DNA of 64,000 bases from an uncultured Tenacibaculum sp. Lineage in GTDB: Bacteria; Bacteroidota; Bacteroidia; Flavobacteriales; Flavobacteriaceae. Shown one piece after another: positions 1 through 11,854 of the stretch. Within the stretch, counting starts at the first letter, position 1. Every line of letters begins with the position of its first letter. The translations under genes and the position numbers were made by a program. The DNA is taken from assembly GCF_947504135.1 (NCBI RefSeq), contig NZ_CANNGG010000004.1:308439-372438 (forward strand), given 5' to 3'. The notes beneath the pieces are model-generated. The model saw only the letters and a list, made by a program, of their open reading frames with translations. It was not told where the DNA came from and did no database searches.

Positions 1-2
1 GT

Positions 3-53
3 TGGTGTATGAAACTTGAAGAAGATCTTGTAGATAAATTCGCACTACCTTAA
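3..53 (+). CDS. 3' end of an unidentified CDS cut by the window edge (..CMKLEEDLVDKFALP*)
   Basis: Open frame 3 from the window edge to TAA at 51-53, followed by a terminator and convergent with lon. Confidence 0.4.
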   Translation, partial: WCMKLEEDLVDKFALP

Positions 54-83
54 ACACTATATTTTATTTAGTATATAGAACTT

Positions 84-124
84 AAACCGTCCACTATATT
101 GAGTTATAATGGACGGTTTTTTTA
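84..124. terminator. Rho-independent terminator between convergent genes
   Basis: aaaccgtccactata..tataatggacggttttttt hairpin followed by a T run. Confidence 0.75.
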
Positions 125-135
125 CTATCTAAAAA

Positions 136-2592
136 CTATAATAGCTTCTTAGCCTTCTTAACTTTTTGCTTGGTAAGAGCTATATCAATTACCTCACTCA
201 TGTCGGTTACATAATGGAATGTTAATCCTTTTAAGTAACTTTCTTTTATTTCTTCTATATCCTTTTTATTATCAGCACACAAAATAATTTCTTTGATGTT
301 AGCTCGTTTTGCAGCCAATATTTTTTCTTTAATACCTCCAACTGGAAGTACTTTTCCACGTAACGTAATTTCACCTGTCATAGCTAATTTATTTTTCACT
401 TTACGTTGCGTAAATAAAGAAACTAAAGAAGTTAGCATAGTAATACCAGCACTCGGTCCATCTTTTGGAGTTGCTCCTTCTGGTACGTGAATGTGTACAT
501 CATACTTATCTAATACTTCAGGATTAATTCCAAACTCTTCAGCATTCGATTTAATATACTTCATTGCAATTGTTGAAGACTCTTTCATTACAGTACCTAA
601 GTTACCTGTTATTGAAAGATTTCCTTTTCCTTTAGAAATAATAGATTCTATAAATAAAATATCTCCTCCAACACTTGTCCAAGCTAACCCAGTAACAACA
701 CCTGCAACATCGTTATTCTCGTACTTATCACGTTCTAAACGTGCAGGTCCTAAAATAGTTTCTATATCTTCATTTGTCAAAACAACATTGTACTCCTCTT
801 CCATCGCAATAGACTTAGCGGCAAAGCGAACTACTTTTGCTACTTGTTTTTCTAAACCACGGACTCCAGACTCTCTAGTATATCCTTCAACTATTTTCTC
901 TATCTGCTTTTTACCTACTGTTAAATGTTCTTTTGATAATCCGTGCTCTTTTAATTGCTTTGGGAACAAGTATTTTTTAGCTATTTCTACCTTCTCTTCA
1001 ATAGTATACCCTGTTACGTTAATAATTTCCATACGATCACGTAATGCCCATGGAATTTGATTAATGTTATTAGCTGTTGCTATAAATAATACTTTAGAAA
1101 GATCATATCCTACTTCTAAATAATTATCATAAAAAGCTGTGTTTTGTTCTGGGTCTAATACTTCTAACATTGCTGAAGAAGGATCTCCTTGATGACTTTG
1201 ACTTAACTTATCTATTTCATCTAACACAAATACAGGATTTGAAGTTCCTGCCTTTTTAATATTTTGGATTAAACGACCAGGCATTGCTCCAATATAGGTT
1301 TTACGGTGTCCTCTAATTTCAGCTTCATCACGTAAACCTCCTAAAGACATACGTACGTACTTGCGTCCTAATGCTTCAGCTACCGATTTACCTAACGATG
1401 TTTTACCTACTCCTGGAGGTCCGTACAAACAAATAATTGGCGATTTCATATCACCACGTAATTTTAAAACCGCTAAATGCTCTAAAATACGCTCTTTAAC
1501 TTTTTCTAACCCGAAATGATCTCTGTCTAAGATTTTTTGAGCTCTTTTTAAATCAAATTTATCTTTTGAATACTCTCCCCAAGGTAACTCTAACATTAAC
1601 TCTAAGTAGTTACGCTGTACACCATATTCTGCCATTTGAGGGTTCATACGTCTTAAACGCCCTAACTCTTTCTCAAAAGTTTCTCCAACCTCTTTATTCC
1701 ATTTTTTAGACTTAGCCTTAGTACGCATTTCATCTAGCTCTTGCTCGTGAGAAACACCACCTAATTCATCTTGAATGGTTTTTAATTGTTGATTTAAATA
1801 GTATTCACGTTGTTGCTTATCTAAATCAGAACGTGTTTTAGATTGAATATCATTACGTAATTGTAACTTTTGAAGCTCTTTGTCTAAGTTTTTTAACGTT
1901 AGCAGTGCACGTTCTTTCAAATTGTCTTTCTCTAACAATACTTGTTTTTGCGATACACTTAACTCCATGTTTGACGAAATAAAATTCACCAAAAATGAAT
2001 TGGATTGAATATTTTTTATCGCAAACGATGCTTCCGAAGGTAACATTGGATTTTCTTTTATTACCTCTAACGCTAAATCTTTAATCGACTCGATAATTGC
2101 ATCAAACTCTTTTTGATCGTCAATTTCTCGCTCATCAACGGCTTCTTTTACCTTAGCTTTTAAATAAGGTTCTTCTTGCGTAACTTTCTCAATTTCAAAA
2201 CGTTTTTTACCTTGAATAATAACCGTTGTATTACCATCAGGCATTTTTAATACACGTAAAATTTGTGCCACTACACCTGTTTGATAAATATCATCTATTC
2301 CTGGATCTTCAACTTCACTATCTTTTTGGGCTACTACCCCTACAACCTTATTTCCTTTGTTAGCATCTTTAATTAACTGAATAGACTTATCTCTACCTGC
2401 TGTAATTGGAATTACAACTCCAGGAAATAAAACAGTGTTACGCAACGGAAGAATTGGCAACTCCTCAGGAATACTCTCTCTATTTATTAACTCTTCATCT
2501 TCTGGTGTTAGTAATGGAATTAACTCAGAATCCTCATTAAAAACATCTTGAAGCGACAAATTGTCTAAATGTAATATTTTTGATTTACTCAT
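136..2592 (-). CDS. lon: ATP-dependent endopeptidase Lon
   Basis: 818 aa; N-terminal LON domain ([19 protein letters not shown]), Walker [15 protein letters not shown]-terminal protease motif [11 protein letters not shown]. Confidence 0.98.
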   Translation of the reverse strand: MSKSKILHLDNLSLQDVFNEDSELIPLLTPEDEELINRESIPEELPILPLRNTVLFPGVVIPITAGRDKSIQLIKDANKGNKVVGVVAQKDSEVEDPGIDDIYQTGVVAQILRVLKMPDGNTTVIIQGKKRFEIEKVTQEEPYLKAKVKEAVDEREIDDQKEFDAIIESIKDLALEVIKENPMLPSEASFAIKNIQSNSFLVNFISSNMELSVSQKQVLLEKDNLKERALLTLKNLDKELQKLQLRNDIQSKTRSDLDKQQREYYLNQQLKTIQDELGGVSHEQELDEMRTKAKSKKWNKEVGETFEKELGRLRRMNPQMAEYGVQRNYLELMLELPWGEYSKDKFDLKRAQKILDRDHFGLEKVKERILEHLAVLKLRGDMKSPIICLYGPPGVGKTSLGKSVAEALGRKYVRMSLGGLRDEAEIRGHRKTYIGAMPGRLIQNIKKAGTSNPVFVLDEIDKLSQSHQGDPSSAMLEVLDPEQNTAFYDNYLEVGYDLSKVLFIATANNINQIPWALRDRMEIINVTGYTIEEKVEIAKKYLFPKQLKEHGLSKEHLTVGKKQIEKIVEGYTRESGVRGLEKQVAKVVRFAAKSIAMEEEYNVVLTNEDIETILGPARLERDKYENNDVAGVVTGLAWTSVGGDILFIESIISKGKGNLSITGNLGTVMKESSTIAMKYIKSNAEEFGINPEVLDKYDVHIHVPEGATPKDGPSAGITMLTSLVSLFTQRKVKNKLAMTGEITLRGKVLPVGGIKEKILAAKRANIKEIILCADNKKDIEEIKESYLKGLTFHYVTDMSEVIDIALTKQKVKKAKKLL

Positions 2593-2821
2593 ATCTTATT
2601 TATTCTGTCATAGTGGCACTTTTCTCCTTTTTATTGAAAGAAAACCACTTTTTTAAAATCATAATTTACTGATAAACAAAAGAATACACATACCCTAATA
2701 TCTATCGTGGTTACTATAATTCAATTCTTATGCCAACAAAAACTATAAATAACTTAATTTGTAACTTATTTAATTATAAATCGTCTTATTAATATTATAT
2801 TTCAATAAAAACTAACCAAAA

Positions 2822-3508
2822 ATGAAATTTAAATTTTTAATTCTTTCTCTTGTCTTATTACTAACAAGCTGTGCCTCAAAAACAAACTCTCCTGAGTTCA
2901 TTGAAAAAGCAGCTGGACGCTATTATTTTAATGCTGATGAAATTATAGAAGTTACGTTTAATGAAGACAATAAGTTGCTTATAAAATGGCGTAATCAAGA
3001 TTTAGAACCTTTAAAAGTAAACGATTCTTCTTTTTATGTTAGAGAGTTAAATGAAAAACTAATTTTTAATACTTCTAAGAATATGATAGGGTTAGCTGAA
3101 AAGCGTGAGCATGAAGGAGAAAAGTATGTCTTTAAAAAACTAAAAAAAGGAGAAAAAACTCCCAGCGAACATTTAGCAGAAGGTAACTTTGAAGCCGCTT
3201 TAAAAGGTTACAAAACTATAAAAGAAAAGGATAGCTTAAACCCAGTTATTAGAGAACGTAATTTAAATAGATTAGGATATCAATATCTTAGAAAAGATGA
3301 GTTTGAAAATGCCATTAATGTTTTTAAAATTAACATTGAATTGTATCCTAATAGCTCAAATACTTATGATAGTACCGCTGATGCTTATACCAGAATGAAA
3401 GATACAGCGAACGCTATTGAATACTATAAAAAAGCTTTAACCATTAACCCTGAAAATAGAAGTTCTAAACGTGCTTTAGAAAAACTTACTTTAAAGAAAG
3501 AGGAATAA
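2822..3508 (+). CDS. Lipoprotein with C-terminal TPR repeats
   Basis: Lipobox LLLTSC; TPR-like segments (NAIEYYKKALTINPENRSSKRALEKL). Confidence 0.7.
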   Translation: MKFKFLILSLVLLLTSCASKTNSPEFIEKAAGRYYFNADEIIEVTFNEDNKLLIKWRNQDLEPLKVNDSSFYVRELNEKLIFNTSKNMIGLAEKREHEGEKYVFKKLKKGEKTPSEHLAEGNFEAALKGYKTIKEKDSLNPVIRERNLNRLGYQYLRKDEFENAINVFKINIELYPNSSNTYDSTADAYTRMKDTANAIEYYKKALTINPENRSSKRALEKLTLKKEE

Positions 3509-3525
3509 ATAATCTTGAAAGTTTT

Positions 3526-4140
3526 TTAAAGTAAAATTAACATCGCTATACCTATAAAAACTACAATTTGCGCCCATTTTAAATATATCCCCACCTTTTT
3601 GTGCTGTTTAATGTAATTAGAAATTTTTCCTGCCAAAATAGCAATGGAAGAAAATATTAAAAAAGATGTTAAAATGAATAATCCTCCTAATACATAAAAT
3701 TGGAGTACGTTTGACAAGCTGTCAGAAAACAAAAACTGCGGGAAGAATGCCAAAAAGAAGATTGTAACCTTAGGATTCAACACATTCATCCAAAAACCTG
3801 TTTTGAATAACTGCATTGTTGATTTTTTCTGAACATTCGTTGTAGAAAAGGCAATTTCAGCATCACTTTTATACACCTGATAGGCTAAATACATTAAATA
3901 TCCTGCTCCAAATAGCTTGATGAGAAAAAACAAATTCGGGTTCTGTTTGATGATTTCCGATACTCCAAAAGCCACCAAAGTTGTATGAATGATGCACCCT
4001 ATCATTAAACCCACAACCGTAGCCAATCCGTATTTTTTACCATTGACAATACTTTGTGTTAAGACAAAAACATTATCAGGTCCTGGTGAAATCGCCAAAG
4101 TGGCCGTGGCTAATACAAAAGATATGAGGGTTTCTAGCAT
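3526..4140 (-). CDS. LysE/RhtB family amino-acid exporter
   Basis: N-terminal ISPGPDNVFVLTQS..G motif, ~6 hydrophobic segments, 204 aa. Confidence 0.88.
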   Translation of the reverse strand: MLETLISFVLATATLAISPGPDNVFVLTQSIVNGKKYGLATVVGLMIGCIIHTTLVAFGVSEIIKQNPNLFFLIKLFGAGYLMYLAYQVYKSDAEIAFSTTNVQKKSTMQLFKTGFWMNVLNPKVTIFFLAFFPQFLFSDSLSNVLQFYVLGGLFILTSFLIFSSIAILAGKISNYIKQHKKVGIYLKWAQIVVFIGIAMLILL

Positions 4141-4151
4141 TTTTTACTTAA

Positions 4152-4457
4152 TTAGATTGAGTAAGATAATATAAAAAGTAAAGTGTAATATAGAGCGGGG
4201 AAAAAACCTATGATTACCCAAACTATGTTTTTTTTAAAATCTTTTTTTCTCTGAAACCATACTATTAATGGAAACAAAGCGGATAGAATAAGTCCTATAT
4301 AAACTAATCCTTTCGAAAATTGTTTTCCATTTTCATATAAATACTTATTATCAGAAAAGCGATAGATTTCAAACTCTCCTTTTAATATTAAATATTGAGC
4401 AAGAAATAAAAAAATAAGAAACAATACTATTTTGTAGGGTAATAAAAATCTCTTCAT
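4152..4457 (-). CDS. Small hypothetical membrane protein
   Basis: 101 aa, several hydrophobic segments, same strand as neighbours. Confidence 0.55.
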   Translation of the reverse strand: MKRFLLPYKIVLFLIFLFLAQYLILKGEFEIYRFSDNKYLYENGKQFSKGLVYIGLILSALFPLIVWFQRKKDFKKNIVWVIIGFFPALYYTLLFILSYSI

Positions 4458-4483
4458 TCACCAAAGTTGTAACAACAATAATA

Positions 4484-5521
4484 CTATTTCTTCTCAGCTA
4501 AAATAGCTTTATTGATTCTTTTAACCAAACTTGGTCCTTCGTATATGAATCCTGTATAAATCTGAACTAAATCTGCACCTGCTTTTAGCTTTTCTAAAGC
4601 ATCTTTTTCAGAATGGATACCTCCTACTCCTATAATTGGAAACGCTTTATTAGAGTTATCCGTTAAGTATTGAATTACTTTGGTACTTCTATCTTTAACT
4701 GGTTGTCCGCTTACACCTCCATTACCTATTTCTTGTAAACGTTCTTTAGAAGCTTTTAAATTATCTCTATTTACTGAGGTATTCGATGCTATAACTCCAT
4801 CAATTTTTGTTTCAGCAACTAACTCAATAATTTCATCTAATTGTTGGTTGTTTAAGTCTGGAGCTATTTTTAATAAGATTGGTTTTTGTTGTGCTTCTGC
4901 ATTATTCAATTTTTGAACTTCAGTAATCAATTCTTTTAAATAATCAGCATCTTCTAATTTTGCATGACTAGATACATTTGGGCAGCTTACATTCAATACA
5001 AAATAATCTACATACGGATGCAACCCTTTAAAACACGTTATGTAGTCTTCTGTGTAATTTTCAGGAACTGTATTAGTGTTTTTTCCAATATTTCCCCCTA
5101 TGATTATTTTGCCTTTATTCTTCTTTAATTGTTCAACCGCTGCTTCTAAACCTTCATTATTAAACCCCATTCGGTTGATAATTCCTTTATCATCTTTTAA
5201 ACGAAATAAACGTTTTTTAGGGTTTCCTACTTGACCTTTTGGTGTAACAGTACCAATTTCAACAAAACCAAAACCAAAATTAGCCAACTCATTATACAGT
5301 ACTGCGTTTTTATCAAATCCTGCTGCTAACCCTACAGGATTTTTAAACGTTAATCCGAATAAATTACGTTCTAACTTTTTATCGTTTACTTGATACATTC
5401 CTCTAAAAATAGAAGACATTCCTGGTATTTTAGATAGAAACTTTACGAGTGAAAATGTAAAGTGGTGAATCTTTTCAGGATCAAAAAGGAAAAAAATTGG
5501 GCGAATCAGTAATTTATACAT
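4484..5521 (-). CDS. pyrD: Quinone-dependent dihydroorotate dehydrogenase
   Basis: [56 protein letters not shown] motifs. Confidence 0.97.
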   Translation of the reverse strand: MYKLLIRPIFFLFDPEKIHHFTFSLVKFLSKIPGMSSIFRGMYQVNDKKLERNLFGLTFKNPVGLAAGFDKNAVLYNELANFGFGFVEIGTVTPKGQVGNPKKRLFRLKDDKGIINRMGFNNEGLEAAVEQLKKNKGKIIIGGNIGKNTNTVPENYTEDYITCFKGLHPYVDYFVLNVSCPNVSSHAKLEDADYLKELITEVQKLNNAEAQQKPILLKIAPDLNNQQLDEIIELVAETKIDGVIASNTSVNRDNLKASKERLQEIGNGGVSGQPVKDRSTKVIQYLTDNSNKAFPIIGVGGIHSEKDALEKLKAGADLVQIYTGFIYEGPSLVKRINKAILAEKK

Positions 5522-5554
5522 TAGTTTATTTTAAGTATTGTTCTTTATTAAATA

Positions 5555-5580
5555 TAAAAAAAGCTCCAAAAATGGAGCTT
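5555..5580 (-). terminator. Terminator downstream of pheT
   Basis: aagctccaaaaatggagctt hairpin with a T tract on the minus strand. Confidence 0.75.
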
Positions 5581-5585
5581 CTGAA

Positions 5586-8012
5586 TTATCGTAATACAGC
5601 ATCTAAATTCTTTTCGAATGTTTGCTGTAGTTTCTGCATTATTTTATCTATTTGTTTATCTGCCAACGTTTTGTTTTCATCTTGTAAAACAAAACTTACT
5701 GCATATGACTTTTTACCTTCTGGTAATTTGTCTCCTTCATACACATCAAATAAATCTACTTCTTTTAAAAGCTTTCTTTCTGACTGAAATGCTAAGTTAT
5801 AAATTTCTTTGAATTCAACTTTATTATCCAATAACAATGCTAAATCACGCTTTACAGCCGGAAACTTAGGTAAATCGGCTACTTTTATTTTTTTCTTACC
5901 TACTAAATCTAAAATATTCTGCCAGTTAAAGTCTACAAATAAAACCTCTTGTTTTATTGAAAACTCTTTTAAAATTGCTCTTTTGACAACTCCTAACTCT
6001 ACTAACTTAGTTTTTCCTAAACTTAACGTAATTCCTTCAGAAAACACGTCTGATTTTGTTGGAGTGGTTTTTAATTTATCAATTCCTAAACGACTTAATA
6101 AAGCTGTTACAATCCCTTTAACATAAAAGAAATCTGATGCTTGTGAAGCAACTTTCCAGCTATCTTGTGTTCTATTACCAGTAACAAATAATGTTAAATG
6201 CTTGTTTTCTTGGTATCCGCTTTCATATTTATGATACGTCTTACCAAACTCGTAAAACTTTAATGAATTGTTCTTTCTGTTAATATTGTACGCTACAGAT
6301 TCTAAACCACTAAATAGTAAGGATTGACGCATTACTTTTAAGTCGTTACTTAACGGATTCAACATTTCAACGTTAAAATCGGCATTTAAGTTCTCAGACA
6401 ATTCAATATAATCTGCCTTTGTTAACGAATTTGCCATGGTTTCATTAAACCCTAACGATGTTAACTGGTCAGCAACAATATTCTCTATTTTAACTTCTTT
6501 ATCACTATCAAAAGAAATAGACGTATTTAATTTATGAGAAAATTCTATGTTATTATATCCATAAACACGTAAGATTTCCTCTATAATATCTGCTTCACGT
6601 TGTACATCTACACGATACGATGGTACTACCAATCCTAAACCAGCTTCAGTAACACTATTAATTTTAATATCTAATGAAGCTAAAATCTTTTTAATCGTTT
6701 CCTTAGGTATTTCTTGACCTATTAATTTATACGCATTTTCAAACGATAAAAACACTTCAAAATCTTCCACCTTTACAGGATAAAAATCTAAAATATCAGA
6801 AGACATTTTTCCTCCTGCATATTCTTCAATTAATAAAGCAGCACGTTTTAAAGCATATTTTGTTGTGTTGATGTCAATACCTCTTTCAAAACGGAAAGAA
6901 GCGTCTGTATTTAACCCGTGACGTTTTGCAGTTTTACGAACAGACACAGGGTTAAAATAAGCACTTTCTAAGAAAATAGAAGTTGTATGCTCTGTAACTC
7001 CTGATTGTGCTCCTCCAAATACACCTCCAATACATAATGGATTATCATCTGCATCACAAATCATAATATCCTCAGATGACAACTCTCTTTCTACATCATC
7101 TAACGTAGTAAACTTAGTACCTTCTTCTAAAGTTTTCACTACTACTTTGCCTCCTCTAATTTTAGAAGCATTGAAAGCGTGTAGTGGTTGTCCTAACTCA
7201 TGCAATACATAATTAGTAATATCTACAATATTATTTTTTGGAGTTAACCCAATTGCTTTTAATCTGTTTTGAATCCATTCTGGTGATTCTTTTACTTCAA
7301 CATCAGTAATGGTTATACCACAATAGCGAGGTACTAAATCTTTATCTTCAATTTCAATATCAATTTTATGAGTACGCTCATCAACATGAAAATCTGATAC
7401 TGATGGAGAAATTAATTCAATATTAGTTCCTTGTTGAATTAATCCTGCTCTTAAATCGCGTGCAACACCGTAATGACTCATGGCATCTGCTCGGTTTGGT
7501 GTTAACCCAATTTCAAAAACATAGTCTGTTTCAATATTAAAGACCTCCGAACAAGGAGTACCCGGAGCTAAATTCTCGTCTAACACCATAATACCATCAT
7601 GACTTTGCCCTAAACCTAATTCGTCTTCGGCACAAATCATTCCGTGACTCTCTTCTCCTCTTATCTTTCCTTTTTTAATTTTAAAGCCTTCTCCTTTTTC
7701 ATCATACAACATGGTACCAACAGTAGCCACAGGAACTTTTTGTCCTGCCGCGACATTTGGTGCTCCACATACAATTTGTACAGGGGTACCATTTCCTAAA
7801 TCAACAGTAGTAACCTTTAACTTATCTGCATTAGCGTGCTTTTCACAAGTTAAAACTTCTCCTACAACTACCCCTTTTAGGCTTCCTTTAATACTTTCTA
7901 CAGTTTCTATTCCTTCAACTTCAAGACCTAAATCAGTTAATAACTCACCTGTTTTCTCTGCCTCCCAGTCTGTCTGTAAAAATTGTTGTAACCAATTGTA
8001 TGATATCTTCAT
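5586..8012 (-). CDS. pheT: Phenylalanyl-tRNA synthetase beta subunit
   Basis: ~808 aa; KISYNWLQQFL start, tRNA-bind domain, B3/B4, B5 and FDX-ACB regions. Track start is 8018; MKIS at 8012 looks more likely. Confidence 0.97.
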   Translation of the reverse strand: MKISYNWLQQFLQTDWEAEKTGELLTDLGLEVEGIETVESIKGSLKGVVVGEVLTCEKHANADKLKVTTVDLGNGTPVQIVCGAPNVAAGQKVPVATVGTMLYDEKGEGFKIKKGKIRGEESHGMICAEDELGLGQSHDGIMVLDENLAPGTPCSEVFNIETDYVFEIGLTPNRADAMSHYGVARDLRAGLIQQGTNIELISPSVSDFHVDERTHKIDIEIEDKDLVPRYCGITITDVEVKESPEWIQNRLKAIGLTPKNNIVDITNYVLHELGQPLHAFNASKIRGGKVVVKTLEEGTKFTTLDDVERELSSEDIMICDADDNPLCIGGVFGGAQSGVTEHTTSIFLESAYFNPVSVRKTAKRHGLNTDASFRFERGIDINTTKYALKRAALLIEEYAGGKMSSDILDFYPVKVEDFEVFLSFENAYKLIGQEIPKETIKKILASLDIKINSVTEAGLGLVVPSYRVDVQREADIIEEILRVYGYNNIEFSHKLNTSISFDSDKEVKIENIVADQLTSLGFNETMANSLTKADYIELSENLNADFNVEMLNPLSNDLKVMRQSLLFSGLESVAYNINRKNNSLKFYEFGKTYHKYESGYQENKHLTLFVTGNRTQDSWKVASQASDFFYVKGIVTALLSRLGIDKLKTTPTKSDVFSEGITLSLGKTKLVELGVVKRAILKEFSIKQEVLFVDFNWQNILDLVGKKKIKVADLPKFPAVKRDLALLLDNKVEFKEIYNLAFQSERKLLKEVDLFDVYEGDKLPEGKKSYAVSFVLQDENKTLADKQIDKIMQKLQQTFEKNLDAVLR

Positions 8013-8144
8013 AATCAATCTCTAATTTTAGCGTGCAAATTTACGTAAAATAAAGGAAAAAAAGAACATCTTGTTTTTGATAGCCATTACGGTGTTGATT
8101 GTTAATATTTTGGTAACATAAAAAATCTAAATCTATATAAAAAA

Positions 8145-8438
8145 CTAAACTTCAATAGTAGTTTTTGACTCTTTTGAAGAAAACACATAAGTATATAACC
8201 ACATGAGAGTAAATGTTGGTACAACATCTAACCCAGGCATCGCCTCTTCAATAAAAGCAATAGCTCCTGCTACTTTCCCTTTATTTCCTTTATACATTTT
8301 TGTCATTATATACGCTGATGCTGGTGCCCAAACAATATCAGACAACTCTCCAAGCCCAGGTATTAAATAAGATACATACCCAATAGCGTCAAACAATAAA
8401 CTTAATGCTAGTTTTTGGTACTTTTTTTCTTTATTCAT
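8145..8438 (-). CDS. Small hypothetical membrane protein
   Basis: 97 aa ORF with hydrophobic segments (GYVSYLIPGLGELSDIVWAPASAYIMTKMY). Confidence 0.6.
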   Translation of the reverse strand: MNKEKKYQKLALSLLFDAIGYVSYLIPGLGELSDIVWAPASAYIMTKMYKGNKGKVAGAIAFIEEAMPGLDVVPTFTLMWLYTYVFSSKESKTTIEV

Positions 8439-8541
8439 TTAGTATTAAATTAATTCTACACTCAACAAATCAAAATTCAAGCCAAAATTTATAACTTTTA
8501 TCTTGTAAATTGATAAGTTTGTTCTAAAATACTAAAATCTA

Positions 8542-9168
8542 ATGACTTTTTCTGATTTTATCAATCAAGTAGAAAGATTGCAGCAAAAGCAACTAGGTGG
8601 TTTAACTTCTCAATTTAAGTTAGCTCCAAAATTAAGAACACGGTTTTCAGAAGAATTAATACTAAGCAGAAATCCAAGAAAAGCAGCTGTTTTAGCGTTA
8701 TTTTACCCTGACAATGATAACCAAACACGCTTTTTACTTACCGAAAGAGCGAGTTATAATGGAGCGCATTCATCTCAAATTAGCTTTCCTGGTGGGAAAT
8801 TTGACAAAGAAGATAGTAGCCTACAAACAACTGCTTTACGAGAAACTTTTGAAGAAGTAGGTGTACACCATAAATCTATTGAAATAATACGACAAACTTC
8901 AGACGCATATATTCCTCCTAGTAACTTTTTAGTAGCTCCATTTATAGGTGTTTCAGAAAAAACACCTCATTTCACTCCAAACGAAGAAGTTGCAGAAATT
9001 ATTGAAGTTTTGTTAGCTGATTTATTAGACGATTCAAACTTGACTTCAGTAGAAATGGAAACCTCATACATGAAAAATATTGAGGTACCATGCTTTAAAT
9101 TAAACGATTACATTGTATGGGGTGCAACTGCAATGATGCTATCAGAAATTAAAGATTTATTAAAATAA
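8542..9168 (+). CDS. NUDIX hydrolase, CoA pyrophosphatase-like
   Basis: ISFPGGKFDKEDSSLQTTALRETFEEVG: Nudix box in CoAse-type context. Confidence 0.88.
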   Translation: MTFSDFINQVERLQQKQLGGLTSQFKLAPKLRTRFSEELILSRNPRKAAVLALFYPDNDNQTRFLLTERASYNGAHSSQISFPGGKFDKEDSSLQTTALRETFEEVGVHHKSIEIIRQTSDAYIPPSNFLVAPFIGVSEKTPHFTPNEEVAEIIEVLLADLLDDSNLTSVEMETSYMKNIEVPCFKLNDYIVWGATAMMLSEIKDLLK

Positions 9169-9226
9169 AGGCTATTCTATAATTCTTTTGTACTTTAGCT
9201 TATTCGACTAATAAAAACCAATAATA

Positions 9227-10063
9227 ATGCCTTTATTTAAAAGGAACCCTTTTGGACATATACTGTTCATTAAACGCTTTTTAATACAAACTTTAGGATT
9301 GATTTCCCATGGTCGCTATCGTAAATTTAACGACCTACAAATAGAAGGTATGGATGTTTTAAGAAATCTTCCCGACCAAAAAGTACTATTTATCTCCAAT
9401 CACCAAACCTATTTTGCCGATGTAGCAGCCATGTTTCATGTATTTAACGCTGCTTTAAAAGGTAGAGACGATAATATTAGAAATGTAGGCTATTTATGGA
9501 AACCCAAATTAAACATCTATTATGTTGCTGCAGGTGAAACCATGCGTTCTGGTTTACTTCCTAAAATTTTTGCTTATGTAGGTTCTGTTTCTGTTGAAAG
9601 AACTTGGAGAAGCGCAGGAAAAGATGTAAACAGACAGGTAAAAATGTCTGACATTTCTAATATAGGTAAAGCTTTAGACGATGGTTGGGTAATTACCTTT
9701 CCGCAAGGTACAACTACCCCTTTCAAACCTATTCGTCGTGGTACAGCTCATATTATCAAAACTTTTAAACCTATTGTAGTTCCTATAGTAATTGACGGAT
9801 TTAGACGTTCTTTTGACAAAAAAGGGTTGATGATAAAAAAACGTAACGTGCTACAATCTATGGTTATTAAAGAACCTTTAGAAATTGATTACGAAAATGA
9901 AGATGTGGCTAGCATTGTTGAAAAAATTGAATATGCTATAGAGCAACACCCATCTTTTTTAAAGGTATTAACACCTAAACAACTTCAAGAACAAGAAGAG
10001 TTCATTGAAAAAAGACGTTTTTGGGGAGCTGACAAACCTAAAGAAAAAGAAAAGAAAGATTAA
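9227..10063 (+). CDS. 1-acyl-sn-glycerol-3-phosphate acyltransferase-like (PlsC) protein
   Basis: SNHQTYFAD (NHxxxxD), FPQGTTTPFKPIRRGTAHI acyltransferase motifs. Confidence 0.85.
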   Translation: MPLFKRNPFGHILFIKRFLIQTLGLISHGRYRKFNDLQIEGMDVLRNLPDQKVLFISNHQTYFADVAAMFHVFNAALKGRDDNIRNVGYLWKPKLNIYYVAAGETMRSGLLPKIFAYVGSVSVERTWRSAGKDVNRQVKMSDISNIGKALDDGWVITFPQGTTTPFKPIRRGTAHIIKTFKPIVVPIVIDGFRRSFDKKGLMIKKRNVLQSMVIKEPLEIDYENEDVASIVEKIEYAIEQHPSFLKVLTPKQLQEQEEFIEKRRFWGADKPKEKEKKD

Positions 10064-10089
10064 TAACATTAAAAATTAACGTTTAAGTT

Positions 10090-11178
10090 ATGGCTGATAA
10101 ATCTATTTTAAATAAAAAGTCGATAGACTTCTTAGAAAAATATTTAAATAACGCTGCTCCTACTGGATATGAGTGGGAAGGGCAAAAAATATGGATGGAC
10201 TACCTAAAACCATATGTTGACGAGTTTATTACCGACACTTATGGTTCTGCTGTGGGAGTTATAAACCCTGATGCTAAATATAAAGTAGTTATCGAAGGGC
10301 ATGCTGATGAAATTTCTTGGTATGTAAACTATATTTCTGATGACGGATTAATTTATGTAATCCGTAACGGAGGTAGCGACCACCAAATTGCTCCTAGTAA
10401 AATTGTAAATATTCACACTAAAAACGGAATTGTAAAAGGTGTTTTTGGATGGCCAGCAATTCATACACGTAATAAAGCGAAAGAAGAAGCTCCAAAACCA
10501 GACAATATCTTTATTGATTGCGGATGTGCAACCAAAGAAGAGGTTGAAAAATTAGGAGTACATGTAGGTTGTGTAATTACCTACCCTGATGAATTCCATA
10601 TTTTAAACGGAGATAAATTCGTTTGTCGTGCTTTAGACAACCGTATGGGAGGTTTTATGATTGCTGAAGTAGCACGCTTGCTACACGAAAATAAGAAAAA
10701 ACTACCTTTCGGGTTATACATTACTAACTCTGTTCAAGAAGAAATTGGTTTACGCGGAGCGGAAATGATTACGCAAACCATTAAACCTAATGTGGCTATT
10801 GTTACTGACGTTACTCACGATACCACAACTCCAATGATTGACAAGAAAAAAGAAGGTCATTTAGAGTTAGGTAAAGGGCCTGTAGTAGCTTATGCTCCTG
10901 CGGTTCAACAAAAACTACGTGATTTAATTATTGATGCTGCAGAAGCAAACAAAATTCCTTTCCAACGCTCTGCCCTATCAAGAGCTACAGGAACTGACAC
11001 TGATGCATTTGCATACAGCAATGGTGGAGTTGCTTCTGCTTTAATCTCTTTACCATTACGTTACATGCACACTACCGTTGAAATGGTACACCGTGAAGAT
11101 GTTGAAAATGTAATTAAAATGATTTACGAAAGTTTATTAAAAATTGAAGACGGAGAAGATTTCTCTTACTTTAAATAA
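10090..11178 (+). CDS. M42 family metallopeptidase
   Basis: EGHADEISWYV, ALDNRMGGFM, QEEIGLRGAEM, DVTHDTTTP motifs. Confidence 0.92.
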   Translation: MADKSILNKKSIDFLEKYLNNAAPTGYEWEGQKIWMDYLKPYVDEFITDTYGSAVGVINPDAKYKVVIEGHADEISWYVNYISDDGLIYVIRNGGSDHQIAPSKIVNIHTKNGIVKGVFGWPAIHTRNKAKEEAPKPDNIFIDCGCATKEEVEKLGVHVGCVITYPDEFHILNGDKFVCRALDNRMGGFMIAEVARLLHENKKKLPFGLYITNSVQEEIGLRGAEMITQTIKPNVAIVTDVTHDTTTPMIDKKKEGHLELGKGPVVAYAPAVQQKLRDLIIDAAEANKIPFQRSALSRATGTDTDAFAYSNGGVASALISLPLRYMHTTVEMVHREDVENVIKMIYESLLKIEDGEDFSYFK

Positions 11179-11190
11179 TATAAATAATCA

Positions 11191-11224
11191 AACGTCATTA
11201 CTTATTTGTAATGACGTTTTTTTT
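11191..11224 (+). terminator. Rho-independent terminator
   Basis: aacgtcattacttatttgtaatgacgtttttttt. Confidence 0.8.
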
Positions 11225-11235
11225 ACCAGCTTTTT

Positions 11236-11778
11236 ATGGATGAACTTATAGATATTGTCGATGAAAATGGAAACTATACAGGAAAAACTTGTTTAAAATC
11301 TGAGGCTCATAAACATGGCTACTTTCACCCTACTATCCATGTTTGGTTGTATACTTCAAACAAGAAAATCTTACTCCAAAAAAGAGCTTTATCTAAAAAA
11401 GTATTTCCTGGTTTATGGGATATTTCAGTTGCAGGTCACATAGCTGCCGATGAAAACATTAAAATTGCTGCTGTTAGAGAAGTTAAAGAAGAAATAGGTT
11501 TTGATGTTCTTCCTGAAAACTTACATAAAATAGGTACTCGAAAACACATGGTAAATCACTCGAATGGAATTATTGATAATGAGTTTCATCATGTATTTAT
11601 TGCCGAATTAACAATTCCTGTGGAAGATTTGACACTTCAAGAAGAAGAGGTTGCTGAGTTAAAACTATTCGATTTAGAAACCATTCTCCATACTAAAAAC
11701 CACGAAAACTTTTTACTTCCTCAATATCAAGATTACTATTCTTTTGTGCATAAACAAATTATAACTGCTTTAAGCTAG
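11236..11778 (+). CDS. NUDIX hydrolase (isopentenyl-diphosphate isomerase-like fold)
   Basis: WDISVAGHIAADENIKIAAVREVKEEIGF Nudix box. Confidence 0.88.
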   Translation: MDELIDIVDENGNYTGKTCLKSEAHKHGYFHPTIHVWLYTSNKKILLQKRALSKKVFPGLWDISVAGHIAADENIKIAAVREVKEEIGFDVLPENLHKIGTRKHMVNHSNGIIDNEFHHVFIAELTIPVEDLTLQEEEVAELKLFDLETILHTKNHENFLLPQYQDYYSFVHKQIITALS

Positions 11779-11854
11779 ATTGTATTTAGGCTTCAATAAT
11801 TTAGTTTCGATTTTAAAATCAAATAGTTATCTTTAGATTGAAAACTATCAAACT

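Noticed and set aside
293-1060. Track ORFs on + strand (293-490, 491-1060)
   Set aside because: Antisense to lon; low-complexity Ser/Ile/Thr-rich translations typical of shadow frames.
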